Below, one piece after another: positions 1-6,279 of a stretch of DNA of 6,694 bases. Under the pieces are notes generated by a model. It was not told the DNA's origin, did not search any database, and was given only the letters and a program-made list of their open reading frames with translations. Source of the stretch: Marinilabilia sp. UBA5340 (GTDB taxonomy: Bacteria > Bacteroidota > Bacteroidia > Bacteroidales > Marinilabiliaceae); contig DHQK01000205.1 of NCBI GenBank assembly GCA_002411085.1, positions 1 to 6,694 on the forward strand, in the 5' to 3' direction. Both the position numbers and the translations under genes were made by a program. Within the stretch, counting starts at the first letter, position 1; each line of letters opens with the position of its first letter.

Positions 1-49
1 TATGTCAATACACTGCACTCTCTTTATATGTCTTATATGGTCGATTAAT

Positions 50-1249
50 TTAAATTTGCCGACCAGGATAGTTTTCTAAAGCCACCCGAAGAACTTCAAT
101 GGCCCTGGCCAGTTCTTTTCTTTCCAGTACATAGGCAATTCTTACCTCATTCATTCCTTTTCCGGGAGTACTGTAAAAGCCTGTTCCCGGAGCCATCATA
201 ACGGTTTGGCCCTCATGATCAAAATCACTCAGAATCCATTGGCAGAATTTATCGGAATCATCTACGGGTAATTTTACCATGGTATAGAATGCCCCCTTGG
301 GCTCCGGACATACTACGCCCGGAATTTTATTGAGCTCTTCTACAAGAAAATCCCGACGTTGAATATATTCCTGATAAACGTCTGTAAAATACTGTTCCGG
401 AGTATCCAGAGATGCTTCGCCTACAATCTGTCCCAATCCGGGAGGGCTCAGCCTGGCTTGTCCGAATTTCAATGCCGTGCTGATAAGGTCTTTGTTTTTC
501 GAAACAAGTGCTCCGATTCGGACACCGCATTCGCTGAATCGTTTGGATACCGAATCAAACATCACGGCATGCTCCTCCAGTCCCTGCAGGTGCATTACAG
601 AGAGATGTTTGTTGTCGTCATAGCAGAATTCGCGGTACACTTCATCCGAAAAGAAAAACAGGTCGTGTTTTAAAACCAACTGCCGCAGCTCTTTCATCTC
701 CTCCTTAGAATAAAGGTAGCCAGTGGGATTGTTGGGGTTACAAACCACTATTCCTTTGGTGCGAGGAGTGATTAGAGCCTCAAAGTCTCTGATGGGAGGC
801 AAGGCAAAACTGTTTTCGATGGTTGAGGTTACCGGTACGATTTTTACTCCGGCAGCAATGGCAAAACCATTGTAATTGGCATAAAAAGGTTCGGGAATGA
901 TTACCTCATCTCCCGGATTCAGGCAACTCAAAAAGGCGAACGTCAGGGCTTCTGATCCGCCGGTTGTAATCAGTATTTCAGTGTGATCCACATCAATGCC
1001 GATCGATTGGTAATATTTTGCCAGCTTGCGGCGATAGGATTCGTTTCCGGCCGAATGACTGTATTCTATTACTTTGTCGGGCAGATTGCGGACGGCATCC
1101 AGTGCTACTTCCGGAGTAAATATATCAGGTTGTCCAATGTTCAGATGAATCACATGTGTTCCTCTCTCTTTTGCCTGTTCAGCAAAGGGAACCAATTTTC
1201 GTATGGGGGAAGCGGGCATCAGATCGCCCCGATTGGAAATGTTCGGCAT
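50..1249 (-). CDS. PLP-dependent class I/II aminotransferase (aspartate aminotransferase-like)
   Basis: This is a 399-residue fold-type I aminotransferase, expected to be cytosolic and to transfer an amino group between an amino acid and a 2-oxo acid using pyridoxal phosphate. Visible motifs, in order, are HLNIGQPD near residue 35, GGSEA (97-101, phosphate-binding loop), NPNNPTG (171-177), SDEVY (201-205), SVSK with the presumed Schiff-base lysine K236, and VRIAY with R370 as the likely substrate-carboxylate arginine. Length is normal for the family. The sequence around the lysine (SKRFSECGVRIG) departs from the textbook SKTFxMTGWRxG but resembles a subgroup I know from Bacteroidota, usually annotated as aspartate aminotransferase; the true substrate cannot be read from sequence. 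The frame extends to a GTG at 1309, but the ATG at 1249 is preferred: it begins MPNISNRG, matching how relatives begin, and a TAnnTTTG motif lies inside the extension. It is divergent from the DUF481-like gene. No clear terminator is visible in 1-49. Confidence 0.93.
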   Translation of the reverse strand: MPNISNRGDLMPASPIRKLVPFAEQAKERGTHVIHLNIGQPDIFTPEVALDAVRNLPDKVIEYSHSAGNESYRRKLAKYYQSIGIDVDHTEILITTGGSEALTFAFLSCLNPGDEVIIPEPFYANYNGFAIAAGVKIVPVTSTIENSFALPPIRDFEALITPRTKGIVVCNPNNPTGYLYSKEEMKELRQLVLKHDLFFFSDEVYREFCYDDNKHLSVMHLQGLEEHAVMFDSVSKRFSECGVRIGALVSKNKDLISTALKFGQARLSPPGLGQIVGEASLDTPEQYFTDVYQEYIQRRDFLVEELNKIPGVVCPEPKGAFYTMVKLPVDDSDKFCQWILSDFDHEGQTVMMAPGTGFYSTPGKGMNEVRIAYVLERKELARAIEVLRVALENYPGRQI

Positions 1250-1272
1250 TGGTTCTGTTTTTTGGTTTATTA

Positions 1273-1302
1273 CAAAGTTAGGGTCGAAAGCTGACAAAGA
1301 TA
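1273..1302 (-). promoter_or_regulatory. Candidate promoter for the aminotransferase gene
   Basis: Read on the minus strand, two exact matches to the Bacteroidota -7 motif TAnnTTTG are present: TATCTTTG (1302-1295) and TAACTTTG (1280-1273). The second would start transcription near 1266 and give a leader of about 17 nt before the ATG at 1249; the first would give about 40 nt. Neither has a well-spaced TTTG -33 box; the TTTG at 1298-1295 is only 14 nt from the second motif. The placement supports 1249 rather than 1309 as the start codon. Confidence 0.45.
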
Positions 1303-1406
1303 ATGACACTTTGCATATTTTTAAGATATTTTGGGAATTTAGGGGTGAAAACAGCTTTGGCGGGATTCATTTATTAAACCCTTCTGAAAAATCAGGCTAA
1401 ATTGAA

Positions 1407-1414
1407 TAAATTTG
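1407..1414 (+). promoter_or_regulatory. Candidate -7 promoter element for the DUF481-like gene
   Basis: TAAATTTG is an exact match to TAnnTTTG and lies 20 bases before the ATG at 1435, which would leave a leader of about 14 nt. The best -33 candidate is TCTG at 1383-1386, a one-base mismatch to TTTG with a 20-nt spacer. The motif falls inside the extended frame starting at TTG 1402, which argues against that start. Confidence 0.4.
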
Positions 1415-1434
1415 TGTCCATAATTTCTTTGACT

Positions 1435-2211
1435 ATGGGTTTTATTTTGCGTTTTGTTACACTTTCGGTTTTATTATTGACTTCGGCGTTTGGGCATATT
1501 TCTGAAGCACAAATTGTAAATATTGACAAACGTCGAACACGCAATCCTGATAGAGGGTTGCAGGGGGAACTGAATTTGGGGTTTAATTTTATTCATACTA
1601 CATCCGATCAGAAACAACTCAACTCACGTGTTAAACTTCAGTACAACGATGATTTGAATACCTATCTTTTTTCTTCCAATATCAGCTTTAATGAGGTAGG
1701 AAGTGAACGCAACCTGAATAATGGCGGGGTAATGCTGAAATACAACTACTGGGTGCCCCAAAAAATTATTATTGCCGAAGGGTTTGTTCAATATCAGTAC
1801 AACCGGGTAAAAAGTCTGAAACATCGTTATATACTGGGTGGAGGTCCCCGCTTTAATATTGCTGACGGGGAGAAATTCTCGTTGTTTTTAGTGGGATATA
1901 CAATTTATCTTAATGAATTGTATGAACAGTCTGATTTTGAAAGACGAAAAAGCCTGGTGAAGTTTAGTTCTATGGGGAGCTTCGACTGGCAAATGGGAGA
2001 GGCAGCCAAACTTAGTCACAGTACTTATTATGAACCCGACTATTCAGATCCTGCAGACTTCAGGGTTTGGAGTGAAACCCGGTTTGATGTACGCATCTCT
2101 CAAAAATTTAATTTTGGGCTTTTTGTAAAACTGGAATACGATAATATGGCGCCTGCTGAAGTGGATAAATTGTTTTATACAGTAAGTAATTCTTTTCAGT
2201 GGCGGTTTTAA
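1435..2211 (+). CDS. DUF481-like predicted outer-membrane beta-barrel protein
   Basis: This 258-residue secreted protein probably inserts in the outer membrane as a small beta-barrel. Residues 1-25 are a signal peptide: one arginine, a hydrophobic core (FVTLSVLLLTSAF), then a likely signal peptidase I cut after SEA. The rest alternates polar and hydrophobic residues in short strands rich in Tyr and Phe. A conserved-looking RYILGGGPRF (131-140) follows a YQYNRV strand, a pattern I associate with the DUF481 (YdiY-like) family in Bacteroidota. The chain ends in WRF, the C-terminal aromatic signature of barrel proteins. The family has no established biochemical function. The frame runs back to TTG 1402, but ATG 1435 gives a complete signal peptide and sits correctly after a TAnnTTTG motif. 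The next gene, also envelope-located, follows on the same strand after 107 bp. Family assignment is from pattern memory; barrel character is the safer claim. Confidence 0.72.
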   Translation: MGFILRFVTLSVLLLTSAFGHISEAQIVNIDKRRTRNPDRGLQGELNLGFNFIHTTSDQKQLNSRVKLQYNDDLNTYLFSSNISFNEVGSERNLNNGGVMLKYNYWVPQKIIIAEGFVQYQYNRVKSLKHRYILGGGPRFNIADGEKFSLFLVGYTIYLNELYEQSDFERRKSLVKFSSMGSFDWQMGEAAKLSHSTYYEPDYSDPADFRVWSETRFDVRISQKFNFGLFVKLEYDNMAPAEVDKLFYTVSNSFQWRF

Positions 2212-2254
2212 GGCATAAGTATCCTTATCCCCTCACATCTGAGAATCTATTGTA

Positions 2255-2277
2255 GTTTGGAACAAATTTTGTTAAAC
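2255..2277. repeat. Imperfect inverted repeat upstream of the DUF5686 gene
   Basis: GTTT-gg-AACAA, then att, then TTGTT-AAAC forms an inverted repeat with 9 paired positions and a 2-nt bulge (GG, 2259-2260). It lies 41 bp before the ATG at 2319 and overlaps the only plausible -33 box (TTTG at 2268-2271). There is no following T tract, so it is not an intrinsic terminator. It could be a regulator binding site or an RNA hairpin; AT-rich chance symmetry is not excluded. Confidence 0.4.
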
Positions 2278-2297
2278 CATCAGGCAAAATATTGTTT
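2268..2297 (+). promoter_or_regulatory. Weak candidate promoter for the DUF5686 gene
   Basis: TTTG at 2268-2271 is followed after 18 nt by TATTGTTT (2290-2297), which matches TAnnTTTG at only six of the eight positions. It would start transcription about 15 nt before ATG 2319, like the spacing of the neighbouring gene. The match is poor, and read-through from the DUF481-like gene is an equal possibility, since no terminator separates the two. Confidence 0.25.
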
Positions 2298-2318
2298 TTT
2301 CAAACTAACCCTGAAATT

Positions 2319-4949
2319 ATGAAAAACCTTTTTTTAGCCCTTGCTTTTTTTATTACTTTGCCTATTGTGACTTCTGCACAGGGAGTTCGTGGTACCATTG
2401 TTGATGAAAAAGGGGAGCCTTTACCCATGGCCAGTATTTATCTGCCTTCCGAAAGAACCGGTACGATCTCCAATACCAATGGGAATTATGAAATTGCTTT
2501 AGATCCCGGAGAGTACGATCTGGTTTTCCAATCCTTAGGATTTCGTACCCGGACTTTTCATCTGACTATCAGAGAGACCTGGCTGGAGTTGGATATTACT
2601 CTGGAGCCGCAAAGTATTCAGTTGCGCGAGGTGGTTGTGAATCCTTCAGGTGAGGATCCTGCTTATGCCATCATGCGGAAGGCTATTGGAATGGCACCTT
2701 ATTATTTGCGGCAGACAAATCGCTATCAGGCCGATGTTTACCTCAAGGGATCCTTTCGGATGGACAAAGTTCCGCGCCTGTTGAAAAACAATCTCACCAT
2801 CAGTGTAAATGATGTGGAAGCCCCTGTTGAAGAAGGACGTACCTACACAATGGAGTCGATGAATGAGATAACTTTCGTCGCACCTGATACTTTCAAACAC
2901 ACTGTTCTTGCCTCGCGAAGCTCTTTCCCTGCAGGTGATGAGGCAACTGCTCTGGGATTTATCAATAGCAGTTTTTATGAGCCTGACAATGGAATGGTTA
3001 TTTCACCTCTGGCTCCTCAGGCTATGCGTCATTATAAGTACAGGTATGAGGGATATTTTGAAGATGGCGAAGTGGAAGTCAATAAAATTAAGGTAATTCC
3101 CCGGCGGAAAAGTCAGCAGCTGGTCAACGGCTATGTATACATAGTTCAGGATCTCTGGAATTTGCATTCTATAGATGTGAAAGCCGAAATGTTTTTTGGC
3201 GATGTCGGGGTGAAACAGGTTTTTCAGCCCGTGAAAGAAGGTGCCTGGCTGCCGGTAACACATCAGTTCGACCTGGATGTAGCTATGATGGGTGTCAAAG
3301 CAGTGGTGGACTACTCAGGTTCGGTGAAATATAAGCAGGTGGAATTGAATGATGACCTCGAAGCACCGGATTTTTTGCAAATTGCCACCAGCGAATCGAT
3401 GGAAGAGGAAGAATCAGAGGTGCCTGTTGAAGAAGAACAAACCAGGGAACAGAGGAAAATTGAAACGTTGCTGGCCAAAGACGATCTCAATAACAGGGAA
3501 ATGATGCAACTGGCGCGTTTGATGGAAAAAACATCGGAGCAGGAGGAGGAAGATAAATCCCGGGATCTGGAGCTAACCAGTACTTATGATATGGAAGTGA
3601 AGAAAGATTCTATTCAACGGGATTCTTCTTTTTGGGAAACGCGTCGTCCTATTCCCCTGACACCGCTGGAACAGGAGAGTTTTGCTTTGGGAGACAGCCT
3701 GGCTGCCGTAAGTGCTGCAAAAAAAGACAGTGCTTCAGCGGATGAAGATGGATTGTTGGACAAAGTAGCTGGTTTTACAACTTTTGGGAAGCGTTTCTTT
3801 TTGGCTGATTCGTCTTTCATGATCAATTATAACGGACTGATTGGGCTGCGAAATGTCAACTTCAATCCGGTGGACGGATGGAACTACAAGCAATCCATTG
3901 ATGTGATCTGGAAACAGGACTCAGTCCATCGGTTTCAATTATTTCCCGAAATAGGTTATGCTTTTTCCAGGGAAGCACTTTTTGGGAAGGTGAGAGGACA
4001 GCAAACTTATGCTCCGATGTTGCGGGGAGAATTTCGGTTTTCTGCCGGAGAGGAAACAGCAGACTTTAAATCCTCGTCCTATGCTGTAAATCCCTGGACA
4101 GATATGGCAGCGTCATTGATCTTTAAAGAAAATTACAAACGATATTTCGGGCGGCGTTTTGCAGAAATTTCAAATGGAATAGATCTCTCCAACGGTTTAC
4201 GATGGGATCTTTCAGCATCCTACGAATGGATGGAGCCGAGGATCAACAATAGTAATTATTCTTTTTTTAATCAGGATGAAGATTATTATTTCAATATTCC
4301 TGAAAATGAACAACTGTTTTATAGTCACCTGGAGCAACAGGAAAGTTTTTCGTGGGGGACAACCCTTACTTATACACCCCATTATTTCTACAGAGTTTAC
4401 AAAGGGCGAAAAATAATGTCGCATTCAGATTATCCTACTTTTTTGTTTTCAGTAAAACAGGGTATTCCGGCGTTTGACAGCTCAGCAGACTATTTGTTTT
4501 TGGAAGGAGGAGTGAAACAAGAGAAAGAAGCCGGCTTTTTCCCTGCTTTGTCCTGGGCTGCACATGGAGGATGGTTTGCCCGGAATGAAGCCATGCATTT
4601 TTCGCACTTCAAACATTTTAATGCATCGACCATGCCGGTGAGAATCACCGGATCACCTGCATTCCGGTTGTTGGATGATTACGCAGCATCCACCAATGAA
4701 TGGTATCTTCAGGGGCACCTGAAATATTCCTCTCCCTATTTATTGCTGAAGAGGTTGCCGGTATTAAGTAACCGGATGTGGCAGGAATCTTTACACTTCG
4801 ATTATCTTCATACGCCATTGCTTCGCAACTACACTCAGGTTGGCTATTCTATAGATCAGATTTTTTTCATGGGGAGTGTTGGTATTTTTGCCGGATTTGA
4901 AGAAGGAGACTTTGAACACTGGGGAATAAGTGCGGTTTTGCAGTTTTAG
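2319..4949 (+). CDS. DUF5686 family outer-membrane protein with carboxypeptidase-regulatory-like domain
   Basis: This 876-residue protein is predicted to be exported to the outer membrane. Residues 1-20 are a signal peptide ending TSA before QG. Residues 21-108 are a CarboxypepD_reg-like beta-sandwich (GTIVDEKGEPLPMASIYL, later GTISNTNGNYEI and FQSLGFRTR), the module also found at the N-terminus of SusC/TonB-dependent proteins; no TonB plug domain follows. From about residue 112 (EDPAYAIMRKAI) the sequence matches my memory of the DUF5686 family, which is common in Bacteroidota and of unknown function. A charged, helix-prone stretch lies at about 361-430, then a Pro-rich linker (RRPIPLTPLEQ, 442-452). 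From about 485 to the end the protein is rich in aromatic residues and barrel-like, ending LQF. ATG 2319 is chosen over TTG 2292 because it places MKN directly before the signal core. The length is plausible for the family. Confidence 0.88.
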   Translation: MKNLFLALAFFITLPIVTSAQGVRGTIVDEKGEPLPMASIYLPSERTGTISNTNGNYEIALDPGEYDLVFQSLGFRTRTFHLTIRETWLELDITLEPQSIQLREVVVNPSGEDPAYAIMRKAIGMAPYYLRQTNRYQADVYLKGSFRMDKVPRLLKNNLTISVNDVEAPVEEGRTYTMESMNEITFVAPDTFKHTVLASRSSFPAGDEATALGFINSSFYEPDNGMVISPLAPQAMRHYKYRYEGYFEDGEVEVNKIKVIPRRKSQQLVNGYVYIVQDLWNLHSIDVKAEMFFGDVGVKQVFQPVKEGAWLPVTHQFDLDVAMMGVKAVVDYSGSVKYKQVELNDDLEAPDFLQIATSESMEEEESEVPVEEEQTREQRKIETLLAKDDLNNREMMQLARLMEKTSEQEEEDKSRDLELTSTYDMEVKKDSIQRDSSFWETRRPIPLTPLEQESFALGDSLAAVSAAKKDSASADEDGLLDKVAGFTTFGKRFFLADSSFMINYNGLIGLRNVNFNPVDGWNYKQSIDVIWKQDSVHRFQLFPEIGYAFSREALFGKVRGQQTYAPMLRGEFRFSAGEETADFKSSSYAVNPWTDMAASLIFKENYKRYFGRRFAEISNGIDLSNGLRWDLSASYEWMEPRINNSNYSFFNQDEDYYFNIPENEQLFYSHLEQQESFSWGTTLTYTPHYFYRVYKGRKIMSHSDYPTFLFSVKQGIPAFDSSADYLFLEGGVKQEKEAGFFPALSWAAHGGWFARNEAMHFSHFKHFNASTMPVRITGSPAFRLLDDYAASTNEWYLQGHLKYSSPYLLLKRLPVLSNRMWQESLHFDYLHTPLLRNYTQVGYSIDQIFFMGSVGIFAGFEEGDFEHWGISAVLQF

Positions 4950-4958
4950 TGTTTTTTT
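4915..4958 (+). terminator. Possible weak terminator overlapping the DUF5686 gene end
   Basis: AACACT (4915-4920) can pair with AGTGTT (4948-4953), with a small inner TGC/GCA pairing (4931-4933 with 4940-4942), followed by a run of seven T (4952-4958). The outer stem is short and AT-rich and the enclosed segment is 27 nt, so this is a poor terminator by itself. It straddles the stop codon. No better candidate was seen before the RRM gene. Confidence 0.25.
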
Positions 4959-4964
4959 CGTGCA

Positions 4965-5089
4965 TTTGGCAAATGAATGTTTTAACTTGCATAACAGTCG
5001 GATTTTAAATGCAGTATCAAAGCCTCTCTTTTTGAGGGCTGCCGTGTTTTATCTGGCCACCCTTATTTATTAATTATTTCTTTTTTACT
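4965..5089 (+). promoter_or_regulatory. Structured, T-rich 5' leader of the RRM protein gene
   Basis: About 125 bp before the RRM start hold a poor promoter candidate, TTTG (4965-4968) with TAACTTG (4983-4989), whose 14-nt spacer is too short for a good match. Hairpin A pairs AGCCTC (5021-5026) with GA-GGCT (5034-5040, G5036 bulged) around a T-rich loop. Hairpin B pairs AGGG (5035-5038) with CCCT (5060-5063) and GCC (5041-5043) with GGC (5055-5057), with a 2x2 mismatch between. The two share 5035-5038 and cannot form fully together. Then comes a pyrimidine and T-rich run to the ATG with no Shine-Dalgarno sequence. Regulation through this leader is an inference. Confidence 0.4.
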
Positions 5090-5380
5090 ATGAACATTTT
5101 TGTTGCAAAGCTCAGTTCGCGAACCAAAAGCGAAGATCTTGAGCACATGTTTGGCGAATTTGGAGAGGTTACCTCCGCCAAGGTAATTATGGATCGGGAA
5201 ACCGGTTACTCAAAGCGCTATGGCTTTGTAGAAATGGCAGATGATAATGCTGCAAATGCTGCCATCGAAAACCTGGATGACAAAGAACTCGATGGCAGTC
5301 ACATTGTTGTCAAAAAGGCCCGGCCACGTGAAGAAACTGCCGGAAGGGGTGGCGGACGTCAGTTCCGTCAGTCGCGGTAA
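5090..5380 (+). CDS. Small single-RRM RNA-binding protein
   Basis: This 96-residue protein is a single RNA recognition motif with a short basic, glycine-rich tail, expected to bind single-stranded RNA in the cytoplasm. RNP2 is IFVAKL (3-8) and RNP1 is KRYGFVEM (42-49). The aromatic residues that stack on RNA bases are present: F4, Y44 and F46. The loop before RNP1 (VIMDRETGYSK) and the segment ELDGSHIVVKKARP are typical of bacterial RRM proteins. The tail from residue 81 (EETAGRGGGRQFRQSR) is RGG-like. One oddity is that the usual Gly at the second position of RNP1 is Arg43. Such proteins are common in Bacteroidota and cyanobacteria, where some are global RNA regulators or cold-responsive; nothing here shows the targets. 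The ATG at 5090 is the natural start because RNP2 begins two residues later. The gene is followed by a strong terminator and looks monocistronic. Confidence 0.92.
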   Translation: MNIFVAKLSSRTKSEDLEHMFGEFGEVTSAKVIMDRETGYSKRYGFVEMADDNAANAAIENLDDKELDGSHIVVKKARPREETAGRGGGRQFRQSR

Positions 5381-5388
5381 AAAGATGT

Positions 5389-5418
5389 AAAGGCTGTCTG
5401 GCAGGCAGTCTTTTTTTT
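5389..5418 (+). terminator. Rho-independent terminator after the RRM gene
   Basis: The left arm AAAGGCTGTC (5389-5398) pairs with GGCAGTCTTT (5404-5413) as a 10-bp stem with two G-T wobbles and a 5-nt loop (TGGCA). It runs into eight consecutive T (5411-5418). It begins 8 bp after the RRM stop codon. Confidence 0.88.
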
Positions 5419-5446
5419 GTGGCTAATTGTCAGTTTGTTAATTTTG
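5416..5446 (+). promoter_or_regulatory. Bacteroidota-type promoter for the XRE/DUF4870 gene
   Basis: TTTG (5416-5419), a 19-nt spacer, and TAATTTTG (5439-5446) match the -33/-7 pattern of the Bacteroidota primary sigma factor, including an exact TAnnTTTG. Transcription would begin near 5453, giving a leader of about 64 nt before ATG 5517. The -33 box lies in the T tract of the preceding terminator, so the two signals are packed together. A second, weaker motif (GACCTTTG, 5500-5507) lies too close to the start codon to be preferred. Confidence 0.65.
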
Positions 5447-5516
5447 AATGTCAGGAGAATGTCGTGCTTGTGTAGTTGCAAAGTTACCTGAATCATGCTG
5501 ACCTTTGAAAGAAAAA

Positions 5517-6038
5517 ATGGAAACAGGAAAGCTAATTAAAGAATTAAGAGTTAAGAGAGGGATGACTCAGGAAGAGTTGGCCGAAAAAACCGAACTTAGT
5601 GCAAGAACCATACAACGTATAGAAAAGGGCGAAGTAGACCCACGTGCCTATACACTGCAAAGTATTGCCAGAGCACTTGATGTCGATTTTAGTGTCTTTG
5701 TTGAGGAAAATGTGGCTGATGTGGCAGATAATAACAGTTATTGGTTGGGACTTCTGCACTTAAGCGGATTGTTGCCACTCATATTTCCAACCTTGATAAT
5801 CTGGAATCAGAAAAAAGAAAAAAATAAAAACCATGCATATCATCTCCGTGCTGTTATCAGTTTTCAGTTATGTGTTTTGGGGATTTGTCTTGGGGGCCTT
5901 TGGGTATACTGGAGAGTTGAAGAGTGGACTCCTTTGTTGGGAGGTCTGTTGGTCGGAGGCTTGGTCTCGGTCGTTAATGCAATATTTGTGATGAGCGGTA
6001 AGTCTTTTATAAATCCTTTTTTCAAAAGTAAAACTTGA
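5517..6038 (+). CDS. Membrane-tethered XRE-family regulator (HTH_3 + DUF4870-like)
   Basis: This 173-residue protein joins a DNA-binding head to a membrane domain. Residues 5-60 form an XRE/HTH_3 fold: LIKELRVKRGMTQEELAEKT, then the recognition-helix region LSARTIQRIEKGE (27-39) and a fourth helix at TLQSIARALDV. After an acidic linker (about 63-72), three hydrophobic segments appear at about 76-96, 112-131 and 138-158. The first loop (WNQKKEKNKNHAYHLRAVISFQ) resembles the DUF4870 pattern, in which charged residues precede an amphipathic NFQ-like helix. The likely arrangement is a cytoplasmic N-terminal HTH anchored in the inner membrane, acting as a one-component regulator; target and signal are unknown. 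The ATG at 5517 is preferred to TTG 5505, since GAAAGAAAA just before it is a reasonable purine-rich leader. It is apparently transcribed alone from its own promoter. Relatives with this fusion occur in Bacteroidota. Confidence 0.85.
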   Translation: METGKLIKELRVKRGMTQEELAEKTELSARTIQRIEKGEVDPRAYTLQSIARALDVDFSVFVEENVADVADNNSYWLGLLHLSGLLPLIFPTLIIWNQKKEKNKNHAYHLRAVISFQLCVLGICLGGLWVYWRVEEWTPLLGGLLVGGLVSVVNAIFVMSGKSFINPFFKSKT

Positions 6039-6279
6039 GTTGATGACGCTTATTCTAAAGCTGATTCTTTGTAAGTGTTTCAGTCTGTTAAGGTGGCAAA
6101 CCTATTGACCGAAATAATTAACCTGCGTTTGAGCCCCATAGGCCTGACATTTTATAGATAGTATTTGTTGAAATTGCAGTAAAAGAAAGTGTTGATGAAT
6201 CCAGCCCTAATTGGAGATAATGATTCTGAAGCCGCAAGAAAAGCAAATCATCGGAAAGAAATAATTTTTCATTAACCAT
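6039..6279. other. Intergenic region without a convincing gene
   Basis: The roughly 300-bp gap between the XRE/DUF4870 stop and the TPR gene stop holds no frame I would call. The longest ATG-started plus-strand frame I noted is 26 codons (6195-6275). The genes on either side converge, so this region contains the 3' ends of both transcripts. No clear plus-strand terminator for the XRE gene was found. No tRNA-like or riboswitch-like structure was recognised. Confidence 0.6.

Noticed and set aside
1..49. Left-edge region searched for an aminotransferase terminator
   Set aside because: No stem with a T tract could be drawn on the minus strand; the terminator, if any, lies outside the window.
359..1294. 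Plus-strand frames opposite the aminotransferase
   Set aside because: They are antisense shadows of a well-supported gene and encode low-complexity, Cys/Phe-rich sequences with no recognisable motif.
2215..2228. ATAAG-TATC-CTTAT hairpin after the DUF481-like gene
   Set aside because: The stem is only 5 bp, AT-rich, and has no following T tract, so it is not a credible terminator.
2292..2318. TTG start nine codons upstream for the DUF5686 protein
   Set aside because: It would place polar and acidic residues before the lysine of a normal signal peptide, whereas ATG 2319 begins directly with MKN and the hydrophobic core.
2646..4424. Minus-strand and alternative-frame ORFs inside the DUF5686 gene
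   Set aside because: The main frame is continuous, has a signal peptide and family-like domains, and the competing frames show no protein-like features.
5505..5516. TTG start four codons upstream for the XRE regulator
   Set aside because: It would add MKEK only. The ATG at 5517 is a better start codon and has a purine-rich stretch before it.
6195..6275. 26-codon ATG frame (starting MNPALIGDND) in the right-hand gap
   Set aside because: It is too short to separate from chance, has no recognisable family or promoter, and an overlapping 14-codon frame (MILKPQEK) is equally possible. A weak purine-rich stretch (AAAAGAAAG) precedes it, so it could be revisited with ribosome profiling.
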